Assembly: GCF_039523735.1 (NCBI RefSeq)
Contig: NZ_BAAAFW010000050.1
Coordinates: 186,001 to 250,000 of the forward strand
Source of the DNA: Tatumella punctata
GTDB lineage: Bacteria > Pseudomonadota > Gammaproteobacteria > Enterobacterales > Enterobacteriaceae
DNA length: 64,000 nucleotides
Direction of reading: 5' to 3'
The translations under genes were made by a program, and so were the position numbers. Each line of letters opens with the position of its first letter. The first letter of the stretch is position 1. Positions 8,720 to 17,415 of this stretch are shown here, one piece after another. The notes under the pieces were generated by a model. It was given only the letters and a program-made list of their open reading frames with translations, was not told where the DNA came from and did not search any database.

Positions 8720-9292
8720 ATGAAAATACTTCCGGTATTCGCGATTTTTATCCCGGCCCTGATGTTACAGGGCTGTGCGGCAGTCGTCATAGGCAGCGCT
8801 GCGGTAGCGACTAAATCAGCAACAGATCCACGGACAGTGGGTACTCAGGTTGATGACGGCACCTTAGAACTCCGCGTTGCCAATGCATTGTCAAATGATA
8901 AACAGATAAAATCAGACACCCACATTAATGCCATGGCCTATCAGGGCAAAGTATTACTGACCGGCGAAGCTCCGTCACAGGCGCTGGCAGACAAAGCGAA
9001 ACAGATTACTGCCGGCGTGGACGGTGCATCGGAAGTGTATAACGAAATTCGTATCGGGCCGAATGCCTCTCTCGGAACTTCTTCGGAAGATACCTGGATC
9101 ACCACCAAAATTCGTTCCCGGTTACTGGGAAGCGATAAAGTGAAATCTTCAAATGTAAAAGTCACCACAGAACAGGGAGAAGTTTTCCTGATGGGATTAG
9201 TCACTGCTGAAGAGGGGCAGGCTGCTGCAGATATAGCCAGCCGTGTGAGCGGTGTTAAACATGTCACTACAGCCTTCACTCTGCTGAAATAA
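8720..9292 (+). CDS. dolP: Outer-membrane lipoprotein with two BON domains
   Basis: The 190-residue protein (E. coli DolP/YraP, 191) has a lipoprotein signal with lipobox LQGC (Cys about residue 19) and two BON domains, at about 45-115 (LELRVANAL to VYNEIRIG) and 122-190 (WITTKIRSRLL to VTTAFTLL). DolP binds anionic phospholipid at division sites and supports outer-membrane integrity and BamA folding. The ATG at 8720 is preferred because GGAG precedes it by 7 bases and the lipobox is then correctly spaced; an upstream in-frame ATG at 8702 overlaps diaA. In E. coli the gene is in the sigma-E regulon. Confidence 0.94.
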   Translation: MKILPVFAIFIPALMLQGCAAVVIGSAAVATKSATDPRTVGTQVDDGTLELRVANALSNDKQIKSDTHINAMAYQGKVLLTGEAPSQALADKAKQITAGVDGASEVYNEIRIGPNASLGTSSEDTWITTKIRSRLLGSDKVKSSNVKVTTEQGEVFLMGLVTAEEGQAAADIASRVSGVKHVTTAFTLLK

Positions 9293-9298
9293 GGGGTT

Positions 9299-9325
9299 CT
9301 CAGGCAGTCTGTCAGGCTGCCTGAG
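9299..9325. terminator. Shared hairpin between convergent dolP and yhaK
   Basis: A 9-bp perfect stem, CTCAGGCAG / CTGCCTGAG, lies just after dolP and covers the last codons and stop of yhaK (9312). It probably ends transcription from both sides. On the plus strand it is followed by CTTCTT, only weakly U-rich. Confidence 0.6.
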
Positions 9326-10028
9326 CTTCTTCCAGACAATCAATAATCAGTAATTTTCCGTCACTCACGGCGGAGATATAAATTTCTGACTCATCATTGA
9401 TCAAGGCCCCGTCTCCGCAGGCCATGGATAACGATTGCTTACTGCCTTGCAGTGATAATTCACCGGATACGGATTGCAGATAGCAATGGGTACCCTGCAA
9501 GCGGAATGGCAGGCTTTCTCCCTGGCGGTAATTCAACTGGTGTACCCAGATGTTCTGCCGCAGTTGCAGGCTGCCATCACTGCCTTCCGGTGAGGCAATC
9601 AGAACCCACTGTTTATCTGGAGCCAGAGAGCGATGTTGTACTGGCGGAGCGGTTTGTTGCGGGCAGGCATTCAGCCACAGTTGCAGGCGGAGTAAAGCAT
9701 GCTGCTGACAGGGATTAGATTCCTGATAAATACTGTTGTCGTTGGCAGAAAGTAACAGTGCATCTCCTGCCCCGGCCCGTGATATTTGTCCGTCGCTGCT
9801 GCGGTATTCGGCCTCTCCCTGCAGAATAATATTCAGCACATCAATTTTCGGAAAACTGCGTGGCTGGAAAGAGCTTCCCGGCGCCAGGCTCTCCTGGTTG
9901 AGTACCTGCAGGTAGCTGAATCCCATCAGCGCCGGGTCAAAGTAATGGCCGAAGGAGAAACTGTATCTGGCTTTCAGCCAGCCATAATCGGCAGTGCCGC
10001 ATTTTTTTGCTGACCGGAGAGTTAACAT
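9312..10028 (-). CDS. yhaK: Pirin-family bicupin protein YhaK
   Basis: A 238-residue protein very similar throughout to E. coli YhaK (233). It has an N-terminal cupin with YSFSFGHYFDPALMGF and SFPKIDVLNIILQGEAEY, and a second cupin ending in LQSVSGELSLQG. In YhaK the pirin metal site is altered and the protein has been proposed as a redox-sensitive marker; the physiological role is uncertain. It is divergent from the LysR gene yhaJ, as in E. coli, so YhaJ control is plausible. Confidence 0.92.
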   Translation of the reverse strand: MLTLRSAKKCGTADYGWLKARYSFSFGHYFDPALMGFSYLQVLNQESLAPGSSFQPRSFPKIDVLNIILQGEAEYRSSDGQISRAGAGDALLLSANDNSIYQESNPCQQHALLRLQLWLNACPQQTAPPVQHRSLAPDKQWVLIASPEGSDGSLQLRQNIWVHQLNYRQGESLPFRLQGTHCYLQSVSGELSLQGSKQSLSMACGDGALINDESEIYISAVSDGKLLIIDCLEEAQAA

Positions 10029-10134
10029 ATTTCTTCCTGTAAATCATGGTGTGCTTTTATCTTAAAGGGCTGGACGGCTGAATGTTAGCCAGTTAATCTG
10101 CCTGCTATATTCAAATTTACTGAAAGAGAATCTG

Positions 10135-11049
10135 ATGGTAAGAGAACGGGCACTGACACTGGAAGCGCTGCGGGTTATGGATGCGATTGACCGTCGTGGC
10201 AGTTTTGCGGCGGCCGCTGATGAACTGGGCCGTGTTCCGTCGGCTCTCAGTTACACCATGCAAAAGCTTGAAGAAGAACTGGATGTCGTGCTGTTTGATC
10301 GTTCCGGCCATCGCACCAAATTTACCAATGTCGGCAGACTGTTACTCGAACGGGGCCGGGCCCTGCTGGAAGCCGCCGAAAAACTCACTACCGATGCAGA
10401 AGCTCTGGCCCGTGGCTGGGAAACTCATCTGACGATTGTTACCGAAGCACTGGTACCCTGTGAGCATCTGTTTCCGCTGGTTGACCGGCTGGCAGAGAAG
10501 GCTAATACCCGGGTCTCGCTTCTGACAGAGGTACTGGCCGGATCCTGGGAAAGGCTGGATCAGGGGAGAGCCGATATTGTTATTGCTCCGGCCATGCATT
10601 TCCGGACCTCCAGCGAAATTAATACCCGTAAGTTATACAGTATGACAGGCGTCTATGTAGCCAGTCCTGATCATCCGATTCATCAGGAACCGGAGCCCCT
10701 TTCGGAAGTCACGCGGGTAAAATACCGCGGGATCGCGGTAGCGGATACTGCCCGTGAACGGCCTGTCATTACCGTACAGTTACTGGATAAACAGCAGCGC
10801 CTGACTGTCAGTTCATTAGAAGATAAACGTAAAGCATTGCTGGCAGGACTAGGGGTAGCGACTATGCCCTGGCCATGGATAGAAAAAGATGTGGCAGAAG
10901 GGCGGTTAAAAGTGGTCAGCCCGGAATACCGGAATGAGATCAATATTATTATGGCCTGGCGGCGTGACAGTATGGGAGAAGCGAAGGCGTGGGCATTGCG
11001 TGAAATCCCGCGGCTGCTGGCAAAATATCAGACCCCTTCATTATGGTAG
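10135..11049 (+). CDS. yhaJ: LysR-family regulator YhaJ
   Basis: A 304-residue protein almost identical to E. coli YhaJ across the N-terminal helix-turn-helix (RRGSFAAAADELGRVPSALS, residues 20-39) and through the effector domain (SEVTRVKYRGIAVADTARER, MAWRRDSMGEAKAW). In E. coli YhaJ activates yhaK and yqjF-type genes in response to aromatic compounds such as dinitrotoluene degradation products or hydroquinones, and it controls virulence genes in some pathogens. Here it lies next to yhaK and yqjG (a quinone reductase), consistent with a quinone or aromatic response. The first strand of the HTH is unusually conserved compared with the C-terminus. Confidence 0.94.
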   Translation: MVRERALTLEALRVMDAIDRRGSFAAAADELGRVPSALSYTMQKLEEELDVVLFDRSGHRTKFTNVGRLLLERGRALLEAAEKLTTDAEALARGWETHLTIVTEALVPCEHLFPLVDRLAEKANTRVSLLTEVLAGSWERLDQGRADIVIAPAMHFRTSSEINTRKLYSMTGVYVASPDHPIHQEPEPLSEVTRVKYRGIAVADTARERPVITVQLLDKQQRLTVSSLEDKRKALLAGLGVATMPWPWIEKDVAEGRLKVVSPEYRNEINIIMAWRRDSMGEAKAWALREIPRLLAKYQTPSLW

Positions 11050-11050
11050 T

Positions 11051-11075
11051 CCGGCCACAGACAGCCTGTGGCCGG
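11051..11075. terminator. Hairpin between convergent yhaJ and yqjG
   Basis: A perfect 10-bp GC-rich stem, CCGGCCACAG / CTGTGGCCGG, with a 5-base loop lies in the 35-base gap between the two stop codons. No U-run follows, so termination efficiency is uncertain. Confidence 0.6.
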
Positions 11076-11084
11076 GAACCCTGA

Positions 11085-12061
11085 TCAGCGGTTAACCCGA
11101 TGGTGGGCTGACCACCAGTTATGATCCGGCCCGNGATGATCCCGGAGGGATTTATCTGCCGGTGGCTGGCGTAGTAATGATGGCAGATATGGGGCAGATT
11201 AACCGTGTCGGCAATGCCCGGCAGCTGGTAAATATCCCGCAGAAAGCCATAGAGGTTCGGGTAGTCACTGATGCGTTTCCGGTTACATTTGAAATGGGTG
11301 ATATAAACATCATCAAACCGTATCAGTGTCGTCCACAGACGAATGTCTGCTTCGCTGAGCTGGTTACCGGTCAGGTAGCGGCGTTCAGCGAGGATTGCCT
11401 CAGCACGCTCCAGTCCGTCGAATACAGCACTGACTGCATCATCGTAGGCCTGCTGTGTGGTGGCAAACCCGGCACGGTATACGCCATTATTAATTTGCGA
11501 ATAAATCCAGTCATTTAACTGATCAATCTGCTTCTGCTGCGATAGCGGATAATAGTCCGTGTCACGGGCCCCGCAGGCGGTGAATGCAGAATTCAGCATT
11601 CGCATAATATCGGCAGATTCATTACTGACAATGGTCTGGCGATATTTATCCCAGAGTACCGGCACGGTCACTCGGGTAGTGGCTTGCGGGTCAGCTTTCA
11701 GGTACAGCTGGTACAAATATTCCAGTCCGTATAACGGATCGCCGTCTGCATGGGGGAAGTTGCGGTCGAAGGTCCAGCCATTTTCCAGCATCAGAGGATG
11801 TACGGCGGAAACTGAAATAACCTGCGTCAGTGCTTTAAGCTGACGCATAACCAGTGTGCGGTGTGCCCACGGGCAGGCCAGAGAGACATACAGGTGGTAA
11901 CGATTTTTCGCGGCTGGAAATCCGCCGTCACCGCTCGGGCCGGGTTCGCCCTGCGGGGTGATCCAGTGACGCCACTGAGATTGTGAACGAACAAAGTTAC
12001 CTCCGCTGGCTTTGGTGTCGTACCAGACATCCTGCCATTGGCCCTGAGTAAGCATTCCCAT
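11085..12061 (-). CDS. yqjG: Glutathionyl-hydroquinone reductase, with one-base frameshift at an N
   Basis: An omega-class/Xi-class glutathione transferase that reduces glutathionyl-hydroquinones; E. coli YqjG has 328 residues. The ATG at 12061 follows GGAGAAC. The active-site cysteine is in YVSLACPWAHRT (near residue 60), followed by VPVLWDKYRQTIVSNESADI and the C-terminal helical domain with RYLTGNQLSEADIRLWTTL. The frame matches the family up to INPSGII. After the N at 11134 the annotated frame continues into unrelated sequence, whereas the next frame gives GPDHNWWSAHHRVNR and a stop at 11085. The 977-base span is one base short of a multiple of three. I conclude that one base is missing beside the N, and that the real gene encodes about 325 residues. 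Confidence 0.9.
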
Positions 12062-12188
12062 TATGTTCTCCGGAGAGTAAAACAGACTGTTATTGTGTCG
12101 CGGGAAACTGCGAGAGAAAAGAGATAAATAACGCACCGTTGCCGGTGAAAGGCTCAGCCAGCCCTGAGGCTGGCTGAGAAACAGGCTA

Positions 12189-12473
12189 TCATTTACCCGG
12201 CAGGTTGTTACGTATCATTCGCCAGCTGCTCCATAAACCGAAGCCGCGTTTAGCCCAGCGGGCAACAAAGCCGGGATGTCGTAAAGACCAGAGGGTAGCC
12301 AGCCCGCCGCCAATGGCAATATAACGACGCAGGCCCGTTAGCCTGACCCACAGCTGATCATAGCGGCGGGTTGCCTGGCACCAGTCACGTTGACAGGCCT
12401 GAAGGTCCAGTCGTTGTTGCTGAATCACTGCCAGCAATTCGTCTCTGCGACGTTCAATATCACGGCGGCTCAT
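12189..12473 (-). CDS. yqjK: Inner-membrane associated protein YqjK
   Basis: A 94-residue basic protein matching E. coli YqjK (99). It has an N-terminal helix RRDELLAVIQQQRLDLQACQ, a short hydrophobic region near IAIGGGLATLWSLRHPG, and a conserved RWAKRGFGLWSSWRM. Function is unknown. It is the last gene of yqjD-yqjE-yqjK; its ATG overlaps the yqjE stop by one base, so translation is coupled. Confidence 0.88.
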   Translation of the reverse strand: MSRRDIERRRDELLAVIQQQRLDLQACQRDWCQATRRYDQLWVRLTGLRRYIAIGGGLATLWSLRHPGFVARWAKRGFGLWSSWRMIRNNLPGK

Positions 12474-12868
12474 TACTGTCTGTCCTCCAGCAGCTCCCGA
12501 TCAGTTGAAAGTTCTTTACGGGTATGGCGTAACAACGTTGATTGCCGGGATTTAACTAATACCCGGATCCCGAAAATCAGCGCCAGGGCAAACAGTACCC
12601 CGGTGGTAATACCGATAGCCATCAGCCGGTATTCTGCACCTACTGCGACGATGATGAGGATCATCAGACTCATCAGTCCAAATGCCGTAAAAAGCATAGT
12701 TAAACCGACCATCAGCAGCATTTGGATCAGGTTAGCTTTTTCCTCCTCTAACTCGACAATTGCCAGACGAACCCTGGTTTCCACAATACTGGCAAGGGTT
12801 GTCACCATTCGCTGACCGATAGTAATAATGCTTTTTGCCGGTCCTTCGTTCTGCGAGTGAGTAGCCAT
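12473..12868 (-). CDS. yqjE: Inner-membrane protein YqjE (phage holin-like, DUF1469 family)
   Basis: I start at the ATG at 12868, giving 131 residues like E. coli YqjE (134); a longer in-frame start at 12937 would overlap yqjD. Two transmembrane helices surround residues 45-105 (LLMVGLTMLFTAFGLMSLMI and IGITTGVLFALALIFGIRV), preceded by an amphipathic ETRVRLAIVELEEEKANL helix. In E. coli the protein is membrane-bound with YqjD and connected with stationary-phase physiology. Confidence 0.9.
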   Translation of the reverse strand: MATHSQNEGPAKSIITIGQRMVTTLASIVETRVRLAIVELEEEKANLIQMLLMVGLTMLFTAFGLMSLMILIIVAVGAEYRLMAIGITTGVLFALALIFGIRVLVKSRQSTLLRHTRKELSTDRELLEDRQ

Positions 12869-12870
12869 AA

Positions 12871-13176
12871 TTAACGGCGTGAAATCAGAATGCCGAACAC
12901 TACCCCGATAGCAGCACCGATACCCACGCCGTGCCACGGTTTTTCGTGGACGTAATTATCGGCTTTGTGTGCCGCCTCGCGGGTTGTTTTGGCAATATGT
13001 TGTCCGGACTCACCGAGGCTTTCACGGGTATTGTGGAGTGCGGCGCGGGCTTTTTTATGCAGCTTTTCAATTTCAACTTTTGATTTATCGCTGGCACCAC
13101 TCAGGACTTCCTCCAGGGTATCAGCCAGAGTTGCCAGTTCAGCACGCAGATCCTCGGACGATGGAATATTAGCCAT
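12871..13176 (-). CDS. yqjD: Membrane-anchored ribosome-binding protein YqjD
   Basis: The 101-residue product is the same length as E. coli YqjD. A long amphipathic helix (DLRAELATLADTLEEVLSG to about residue 70) precedes a C-terminal tail-anchor GVGIGAAIGVVFGILISRR. In E. coli YqjD and its paralogs ElaB and YgaM bind ribosomes and tether them to the inner membrane in stationary phase under RpoS. The start at 13176 follows a strong AGAAGGAG site; the open frame further upstream has no support. First gene of yqjDEK. Confidence 0.92.
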   Translation of the reverse strand: MANIPSSEDLRAELATLADTLEEVLSGASDKSKVEIEKLHKKARAALHNTRESLGESGQHIAKTTREAAHKADNYVHEKPWHGVGIGAAIGVVFGILISRR

Positions 13177-13527
13177 TTGAAACTCCTTCTGAAAGATAGT
13201 AGTTAAATCCGCAGATGCGGGGAAAACAGACTCAGTAACCTTGTTCACTGTGAACCGATAATACCAGTCGCCCTGAACCTTTTTTTGTGTGTTTGGTGTT
13301 ATTCTGCGTCCGGGATTGCCAGTCTCAGCAGACTCCCGGAATAACAGCATCACTGTTTTTCTCAGTGCTACCCTCACCCGTGACAGTAGCGCTGAATGCC
13401 TGCATACAGACAGTTATCTGGCTGTTTTTATCTGATTATCTGAGTATAGATACAGCCGCTGGAAAGTTCAAAGTTGTGGGGGTGATGAAATAGCCGATCC
13501 GGAATCATCTGTTGCCGGATCGGCCGT
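13177..13527. other. 350-base intergenic region between mzrA and yqjD
   Basis: No convincing gene is visible. It should contain the yqjDEK promoter near yqjD and the end of the yqjA-mzrA transcript. It holds the hairpin at 13494-13523. A 68-codon open frame on the plus strand has no family resemblance or ribosome-binding site. Confidence 0.5.
13494..13523 (-). terminator. Hairpin after mzrA
   Basis: A perfect 9-bp stem, CCGATCCGG / CCGGATCGG, with a 12-base loop lies 4 bases downstream of the mzrA stop. On the minus strand it is followed by CTATTTC, a weak U-tract. It is a likely 3' end for the yqjA-mzrA message. Confidence 0.55.
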
Positions 13528-13848
13528 TCATACACTGGTGTAGGCATCAGAAAGTATCTGCCTGAGGAGTTTTTGTGCCTCAAGACGCTGGTCTTCGCTT
13601 TCGAGACGAATGACCAGCATATCCTGTTCCGGTGTAATACTTTTTATAATGATCCCGCGGGCTGACAGTTGCTGGTAAATAAAAAAGCCATCAGGAAGAT
13701 TGGTACCTTTATAGGTAACGCCAATCCTGACCTGTGGTGTTTCCTGCAAAAAATCTGAAGTAAGAATAACGCCGGTAATAACCAGGATGCAGCTGATCGC
13801 CAGCAAGGCCGCAAGACGGTAACGGATAAATACATTACGTGAATGCAT
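13528..13848 (-). CDS. mzrA: EnvZ/OmpR modulator MzrA
   Basis: A 106-residue single-pass membrane protein: the N-terminal cytoplasmic segment is short, the transmembrane helix is at about 10-30 (RLAALLAISCILVITGVIL), and the periplasmic domain follows (VRIGVTYKGTNLPDGFFIYQQL). It matches E. coli MzrA/YqjB (127), which binds EnvZ and links the CpxAR envelope-stress system to the EnvZ/OmpR system. It follows yqjA with a one-base start/stop overlap, as in E. coli. It is shorter than the E. coli protein at the C-terminus. Confidence 0.87.
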   Translation of the reverse strand: MHSRNVFIRYRLAALLAISCILVITGVILTSDFLQETPQVRIGVTYKGTNLPDGFFIYQQLSARGIIIKSITPEQDMLVIRLESEDQRLEAQKLLRQILSDAYTSV

Positions 13849-14519
13849 TACCGGGGATTCCGGTCTTGTTGTGTACGTTTACGCCACAAAATATATAAGG
13901 AGCCGAATAGGCCGAAGACCAGTAATACCAGTGGCAGAAGCATCAGACAGAACATCAGTTGATCTTCGTATTTCCGGAACAGCGGCGTTTTACCTAAAGC
14001 GAAGCCGGCGACTGTCAAAATAAGCACCCAGAGAAATGCACTTATCCAGTTAAAGAACTGAAAGCGGGCGCTTTTAAGCCCGGAAATACCGGCAATGGTG
14101 GGTAACAGAGTGCGGACAAAAGCAATAAAGCGTCCGGCCAGTAGCGCCGATAAACCGTGGCGGTGGAAAAGACGATGGGCCCGTTGATGGTACTGGGCCG
14201 GTAAATGAGCTAACCATTTCTGTACCAGCGGCGTATTCCCCAGCCATCGGCCCTGAATGTAGCTGACCCAGCAGCCCAGACTGGCGGCAGTGGTGAGGAT
14301 AAACAGGGTCAGAGGAAAGTCCATGGTACCTTTAGCAATCAATACGCCGACCAGAATCAGCAGACTGTCTCCGGGTAAAAACGCAGCAGGTAACAAACCG
14401 TTTTCCAGAAACAAAATAATAAACAAAATGCCGTAAATAGCCCAGACCAGGGAAGGATCGGCGAGTGTTTCAAAATCCTGCTGCCACAGAGCGTGGAGTA
14501 AGGCTTGTAGGGTATCCAT
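13848..14519 (-). CDS. yqjA: DedA-family inner-membrane protein YqjA
   Basis: A 223-residue DedA/SNARE-associated-Golgi family protein like E. coli YqjA (220). Conserved features are ENGLLPAAFLPGDSLLILVG near residue 40, and the RFIAFVRTLLPTIAGISG stretch carrying the essential arginines. Several hydrophobic helices follow, with a basic C-terminal tail (WRKRTQQDRNPR). YqjA and its paralog YghB are proton-dependent transporters, probably of undecaprenyl phosphate or other lipids, needed for membrane energetics and alkaline-pH tolerance. It is first in the operon with mzrA. Confidence 0.93.
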   Translation of the reverse strand: MDTLQALLHALWQQDFETLADPSLVWAIYGILFIILFLENGLLPAAFLPGDSLLILVGVLIAKGTMDFPLTLFILTTAASLGCWVSYIQGRWLGNTPLVQKWLAHLPAQYHQRAHRLFHRHGLSALLAGRFIAFVRTLLPTIAGISGLKSARFQFFNWISAFLWVLILTVAGFALGKTPLFRKYEDQLMFCLMLLPLVLLVFGLFGSLYILWRKRTQQDRNPR

Positions 14520-14906
14520 TAAGTGTTCCTGACCATCATTAACATTCCCGGAAGAAGCCTTAAAGATAATACATTCCGCAGAAACTGCCGGAATGTCTTT
14601 AAAACTTCTGATCAGCGACCTGTGATTACCCTGCTGAAGGGTAAAAAAGGAAGAGTAAGTGTAACAAATAATAAGTTTTCACAATACAGCTAACACGATG
14701 CTGACGCAGAGTTTTACCCGGCAGGTACCGTTGCAAAAGGATATTTACACGGACTGACATAATAAGGTTTTCGGAAAGCACACCGGCCATGAAGTGACAG
14801 CAGGGAAGGCTGGGAACGGGGAATAGCATTTTTTTATCATCTCTGGCGCGGGGAAAATGACAGTAAGTTCTCCCCGCGTCAGAGATCATTGTACTGCTGT
14901 CTGATA
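14520..14906. other. 387-base intergenic region between sstT and yqjA
   Basis: No convincing gene; an 87-codon frame on the minus strand lacks a ribosome-binding site and any family likeness. The region contains the long inverted repeat at 14839-14886 and should carry the yqjA-mzrA promoter near 14540-14600. Confidence 0.5.
14839..14886. repeat. Long inverted repeat 3' of sstT
   Basis: ATCTCTGGCGCGGGGA on one arm pairs with TCCCCGCGTCAGAGAT on the other with one mismatch, around a loop of about 16 bases. It lies 20 bases after the sstT stop. No T-run follows on the minus strand, so it looks more like an mRNA 3'-end stabiliser or factor-assisted terminator than a standard intrinsic terminator. 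Confidence 0.6.
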
Positions 14907-16151
14907 TTATCTGGTGTGTTCAGCCAGTAATATTTTTTTTTGTGCTTCAGACTGGCAGACGGCGGCCGTAAATAATATATCAGTCGATGAGTTCAGGGCC
15001 GTTTCGGCGGAATCCTGCAGGACACTGATCAGGAAGCCGACAGCCACTACCTGCATTGCTGTATCATTCGGTATACCAAACATATTACATGCGACCGGGA
15101 TCAACAGCAGCGACCCTCCTGCCACGCCGGAAGCTCCGCAGGCACAGAGTGATGCGACCAGGCTCAGCATAATGGCGGTCGGAAAATCGACCGGAATATT
15201 CAGGGTATGTACGGCGGCAAGCGTCAGTACCGTAATGGTGATTGATGCACCTGCCATACTGATATTTGCGCCGAGGGGAATGGATACGGAGTAGGTATCT
15301 TCATCCAGGCCGAGGCGTTTTGCTATGCCCATATTGACCGGAATATTTGCCGCCGAACTGCGGGTAAAGAAGGCGGTTACTCCGCTTTCCCGCAGGCACA
15401 AAAAGACCAGCGGGTAAGGGTTGCGACGGATTTTCCAGAAGACCAGCACCGGGTTAACTACCAGCGCCATCATCAGCATACAGCCGAGCAGTAATGACAG
15501 TAGCGAGGCGTAATTCCACAGGGCTGAGAATCCGCTGCTGGCAAGAATTGATGCCACCAGACCAAAAATACCTAATGGCGCACAGCGGATGACTTTGCGT
15601 ACCAGCCAGCCAATGGCTGACGACAAATCAGTGAGCATCAGACGGGTGGTATCGCTACTATGGCGAAACGCCAGCCCCAGACCAATTCCCCACACCAGGA
15701 TACCAATATAATTTGCATTCAGCAGTGCATCCAGCGGGTTAACCACCATACTGAGCAGCAGGCTATGCAAAATGGCGGAAATGCCCCGTGGCGGAATGGC
15801 TCCCTGATGAGCATGTGACAAGGTAATAAATTGCGGGAAGTGGTAGCTGGCGACAACGGCGACAACTGAGGCACAAAAAACGCTGAGCAGATACATAACG
15901 ATAATCGGCCGGAGACTTGACTGCTGACCATGACGATGGCTGGCAATCGAGGAGACCACCAGCACCAGCACCAGCACAGGGGCAACCGCTTTCAGAGCAT
16001 GAACGAAGAGCTCTCCTAACAGTCCGACAGCATTAGCGGCATCTTTAGAGACCATCGCCAGCAAAATACCGGCTAACAGACCCGCAATAATCTGGCCGAT
16101 AAGATTACCGGACTTCAGCCAGTTGAAAAAACTATTCTTTTTTGTAGTCAT
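14907..16151 (-). CDS. sstT: Serine/threonine:Na+ symporter
   Basis: A 414-residue protein, the same length as E. coli SstT, of the dicarboxylate/amino acid:cation symporter (DAACS) family. It has about eight to nine hydrophobic helices, the SRSSAANIPVNM-like loop (TRSSAANIPVNMGIAKRLG), the PLGANISMAGASITI Na+/substrate motif, and GASGVAGGSLLLIPVACNMFG. It imports serine and threonine with sodium. It stands alone, downstream of alx on the same strand as in E. coli, with its own promoter in the 245-base gap upstream. Confidence 0.95.
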   Translation of the reverse strand: MTTKKNSFFNWLKSGNLIGQIIAGLLAGILLAMVSKDAANAVGLLGELFVHALKAVAPVLVLVLVVSSIASHRHGQQSSLRPIIVMYLLSVFCASVVAVVASYHFPQFITLSHAHQGAIPPRGISAILHSLLLSMVVNPLDALLNANYIGILVWGIGLGLAFRHSSDTTRLMLTDLSSAIGWLVRKVIRCAPLGIFGLVASILASSGFSALWNYASLLSLLLGCMLMMALVVNPVLVFWKIRRNPYPLVFLCLRESGVTAFFTRSSAANIPVNMGIAKRLGLDEDTYSVSIPLGANISMAGASITITVLTLAAVHTLNIPVDFPTAIMLSLVASLCACGASGVAGGSLLLIPVACNMFGIPNDTAMQVVAVGFLISVLQDSAETALNSSTDILFTAAVCQSEAQKKILLAEHTR

Positions 16152-16396
16152 ATAATATTTACTTAGTTATCAGGATGTTATCATTTTTCCGTGGTTTGTT
16201 AATTCGGAATAAATGACGTTTGCCCGCGCAAGTATAAGTAAAAGATCTGCAGAATAAAGCACAAATTCACGGTGTCTGAATACCCGGTAGCGTAAAATAC
16301 GCGAATAGTGTCATTATTTTTATTAATATATCGCATGGCGACGAAAGTTATAATTTTTGCAGGGGAATGGCTGCCCCCCTGCGGGATATTGTCCTG

Positions 16397-17362
16397 TTAT
16401 GGCTTTTGTGATGTCCGGCAATTGACCCAATGGTTGAGTAGCAGCGTCAGCAGCAGAATGGTGGCTATCACGGTCAGGGATACGGTGACGGGAATATGAA
16501 CGATTTCCATCAGCAGCATTTTTACGCCGATAAATAACAAGATCAGAGCCAGTCCGTATTTGAGTAATGAAAATCGCTCGGCAATACCGGACAGCATAAA
16601 ATACATCGCCCGCAGGCCCAGTATGGCAAACAGATTTGATGTCAGAACGATAAACGGATCAGTTGTCACGGCAAAGATGGCCGGAATACTGTCAACGGCA
16701 AAGATCACATCACTTAATTCGACCATGATCAACACTAACAATAAAGGGGTAGCCCGCAGCACACCCTGCCTGCGCACAAAAAAGCGTTCTCCCTGCAGTG
16801 TTTCGGTAACCCGCAGATGGCGGCTCAGCCAGCTAACCAGCGGTTTTTCAGCTGAACTGCCGGCGGCACTTTTTTCCGGGATGGCCATTTTTATGCCGGT
16901 GAATACCAGAAAAGCACCGAACAGGCAGAGGATCCAGCTGAATTCATTCACCAGCCAGCTGCCGGCAAAAATCATGGCGGTCCGCAGTACTATCGCACCC
17001 AGTACTCCGTATACCAGCACCCGCTGCCGGAGGCTGGCCGGTATAGAAAAATAACTGAATAACATCAGCCAGACGAAAACATTATCGACGGCCAGTGCTT
17101 TTTCCAGCAGATAACCAGTGATAAAGGCCAGCGTTTGAGAAGAGGCAATATCAGGACTGACAGTCGTACGTAAGTATCCCCAGAGTACGGCACTGAACAG
17201 CAGGGAAACCAGTACCCATACGACAGACCAGCATGCGGCCTGTTTAAATGACATCCCTGCACTGCCACGGCTGCCCTGCAGCCGAAGGTCGATAACCAGC
17301 ATAATAACGACGATGACGGTGAAACAACTCCAGAGAAACGGATTACCTATACTATGCATCAT
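16397..17362 (-). CDS. alx: TerC-family membrane protein Alx (Mn2+ export/homeostasis)
   Basis: A 321-residue protein matching E. coli Alx (321) over its whole length. TerC motifs are GYLLEKALAVDNVFVWLMLFSYF and VELSDVIFAVDSIPAIFAV, both with conserved acidic residues within membrane helices; seven or more helices are predicted. Alx exports or senses manganese and is induced at alkaline pH and by Mn2+ through its leader RNA. Two adjacent ATG codons (17362 and 17359) follow AAGGGC, and either could be the start. A yybP-ykoY type leader and terminator lie directly upstream. Confidence 0.94.
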   Translation of the reverse strand: MMHSIGNPFLWSCFTVIVVIMLVIDLRLQGSRGSAGMSFKQAACWSVVWVLVSLLFSAVLWGYLRTTVSPDIASSQTLAFITGYLLEKALAVDNVFVWLMLFSYFSIPASLRQRVLVYGVLGAIVLRTAMIFAGSWLVNEFSWILCLFGAFLVFTGIKMAIPEKSAAGSSAEKPLVSWLSRHLRVTETLQGERFFVRRQGVLRATPLLLVLIMVELSDVIFAVDSIPAIFAVTTDPFIVLTSNLFAILGLRAMYFMLSGIAERFSLLKYGLALILLFIGVKMLLMEIVHIPVTVSLTVIATILLLTLLLNHWVNCRTSQKP

Positions 17363-17373
17363 TCTGCCCTTAC

Positions 17374-17406
17374 AAAAAAACGGCTGAGATCAGAAGATAT
17401 CAGCCG
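17374..17406 (-). terminator. Leader terminator between the riboswitch aptamer and alx
   Basis: On the minus strand CGGCTGA (from 17406) pairs with TCAGCCG (to 17381) and is followed at once by seven T residues (17380-17374). It ends 12 bases before the alx start codon, so it can act as the expression platform of the upstream riboswitch by transcription attenuation. Confidence 0.85.
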
Positions 17407-17415
17407 CCTTTTCGC

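Noticed and set aside
13287..13493. 68-codon open frame between mzrA and yqjD
   Set aside because: No ribosome-binding site or recognisable domain; it crosses the expected promoter region of yqjDEK.
14626..14889. 87-codon minus-strand open frame between sstT and yqjA
   Set aside because: It runs through the long inverted repeat and lacks start signals; composition is not protein-like.
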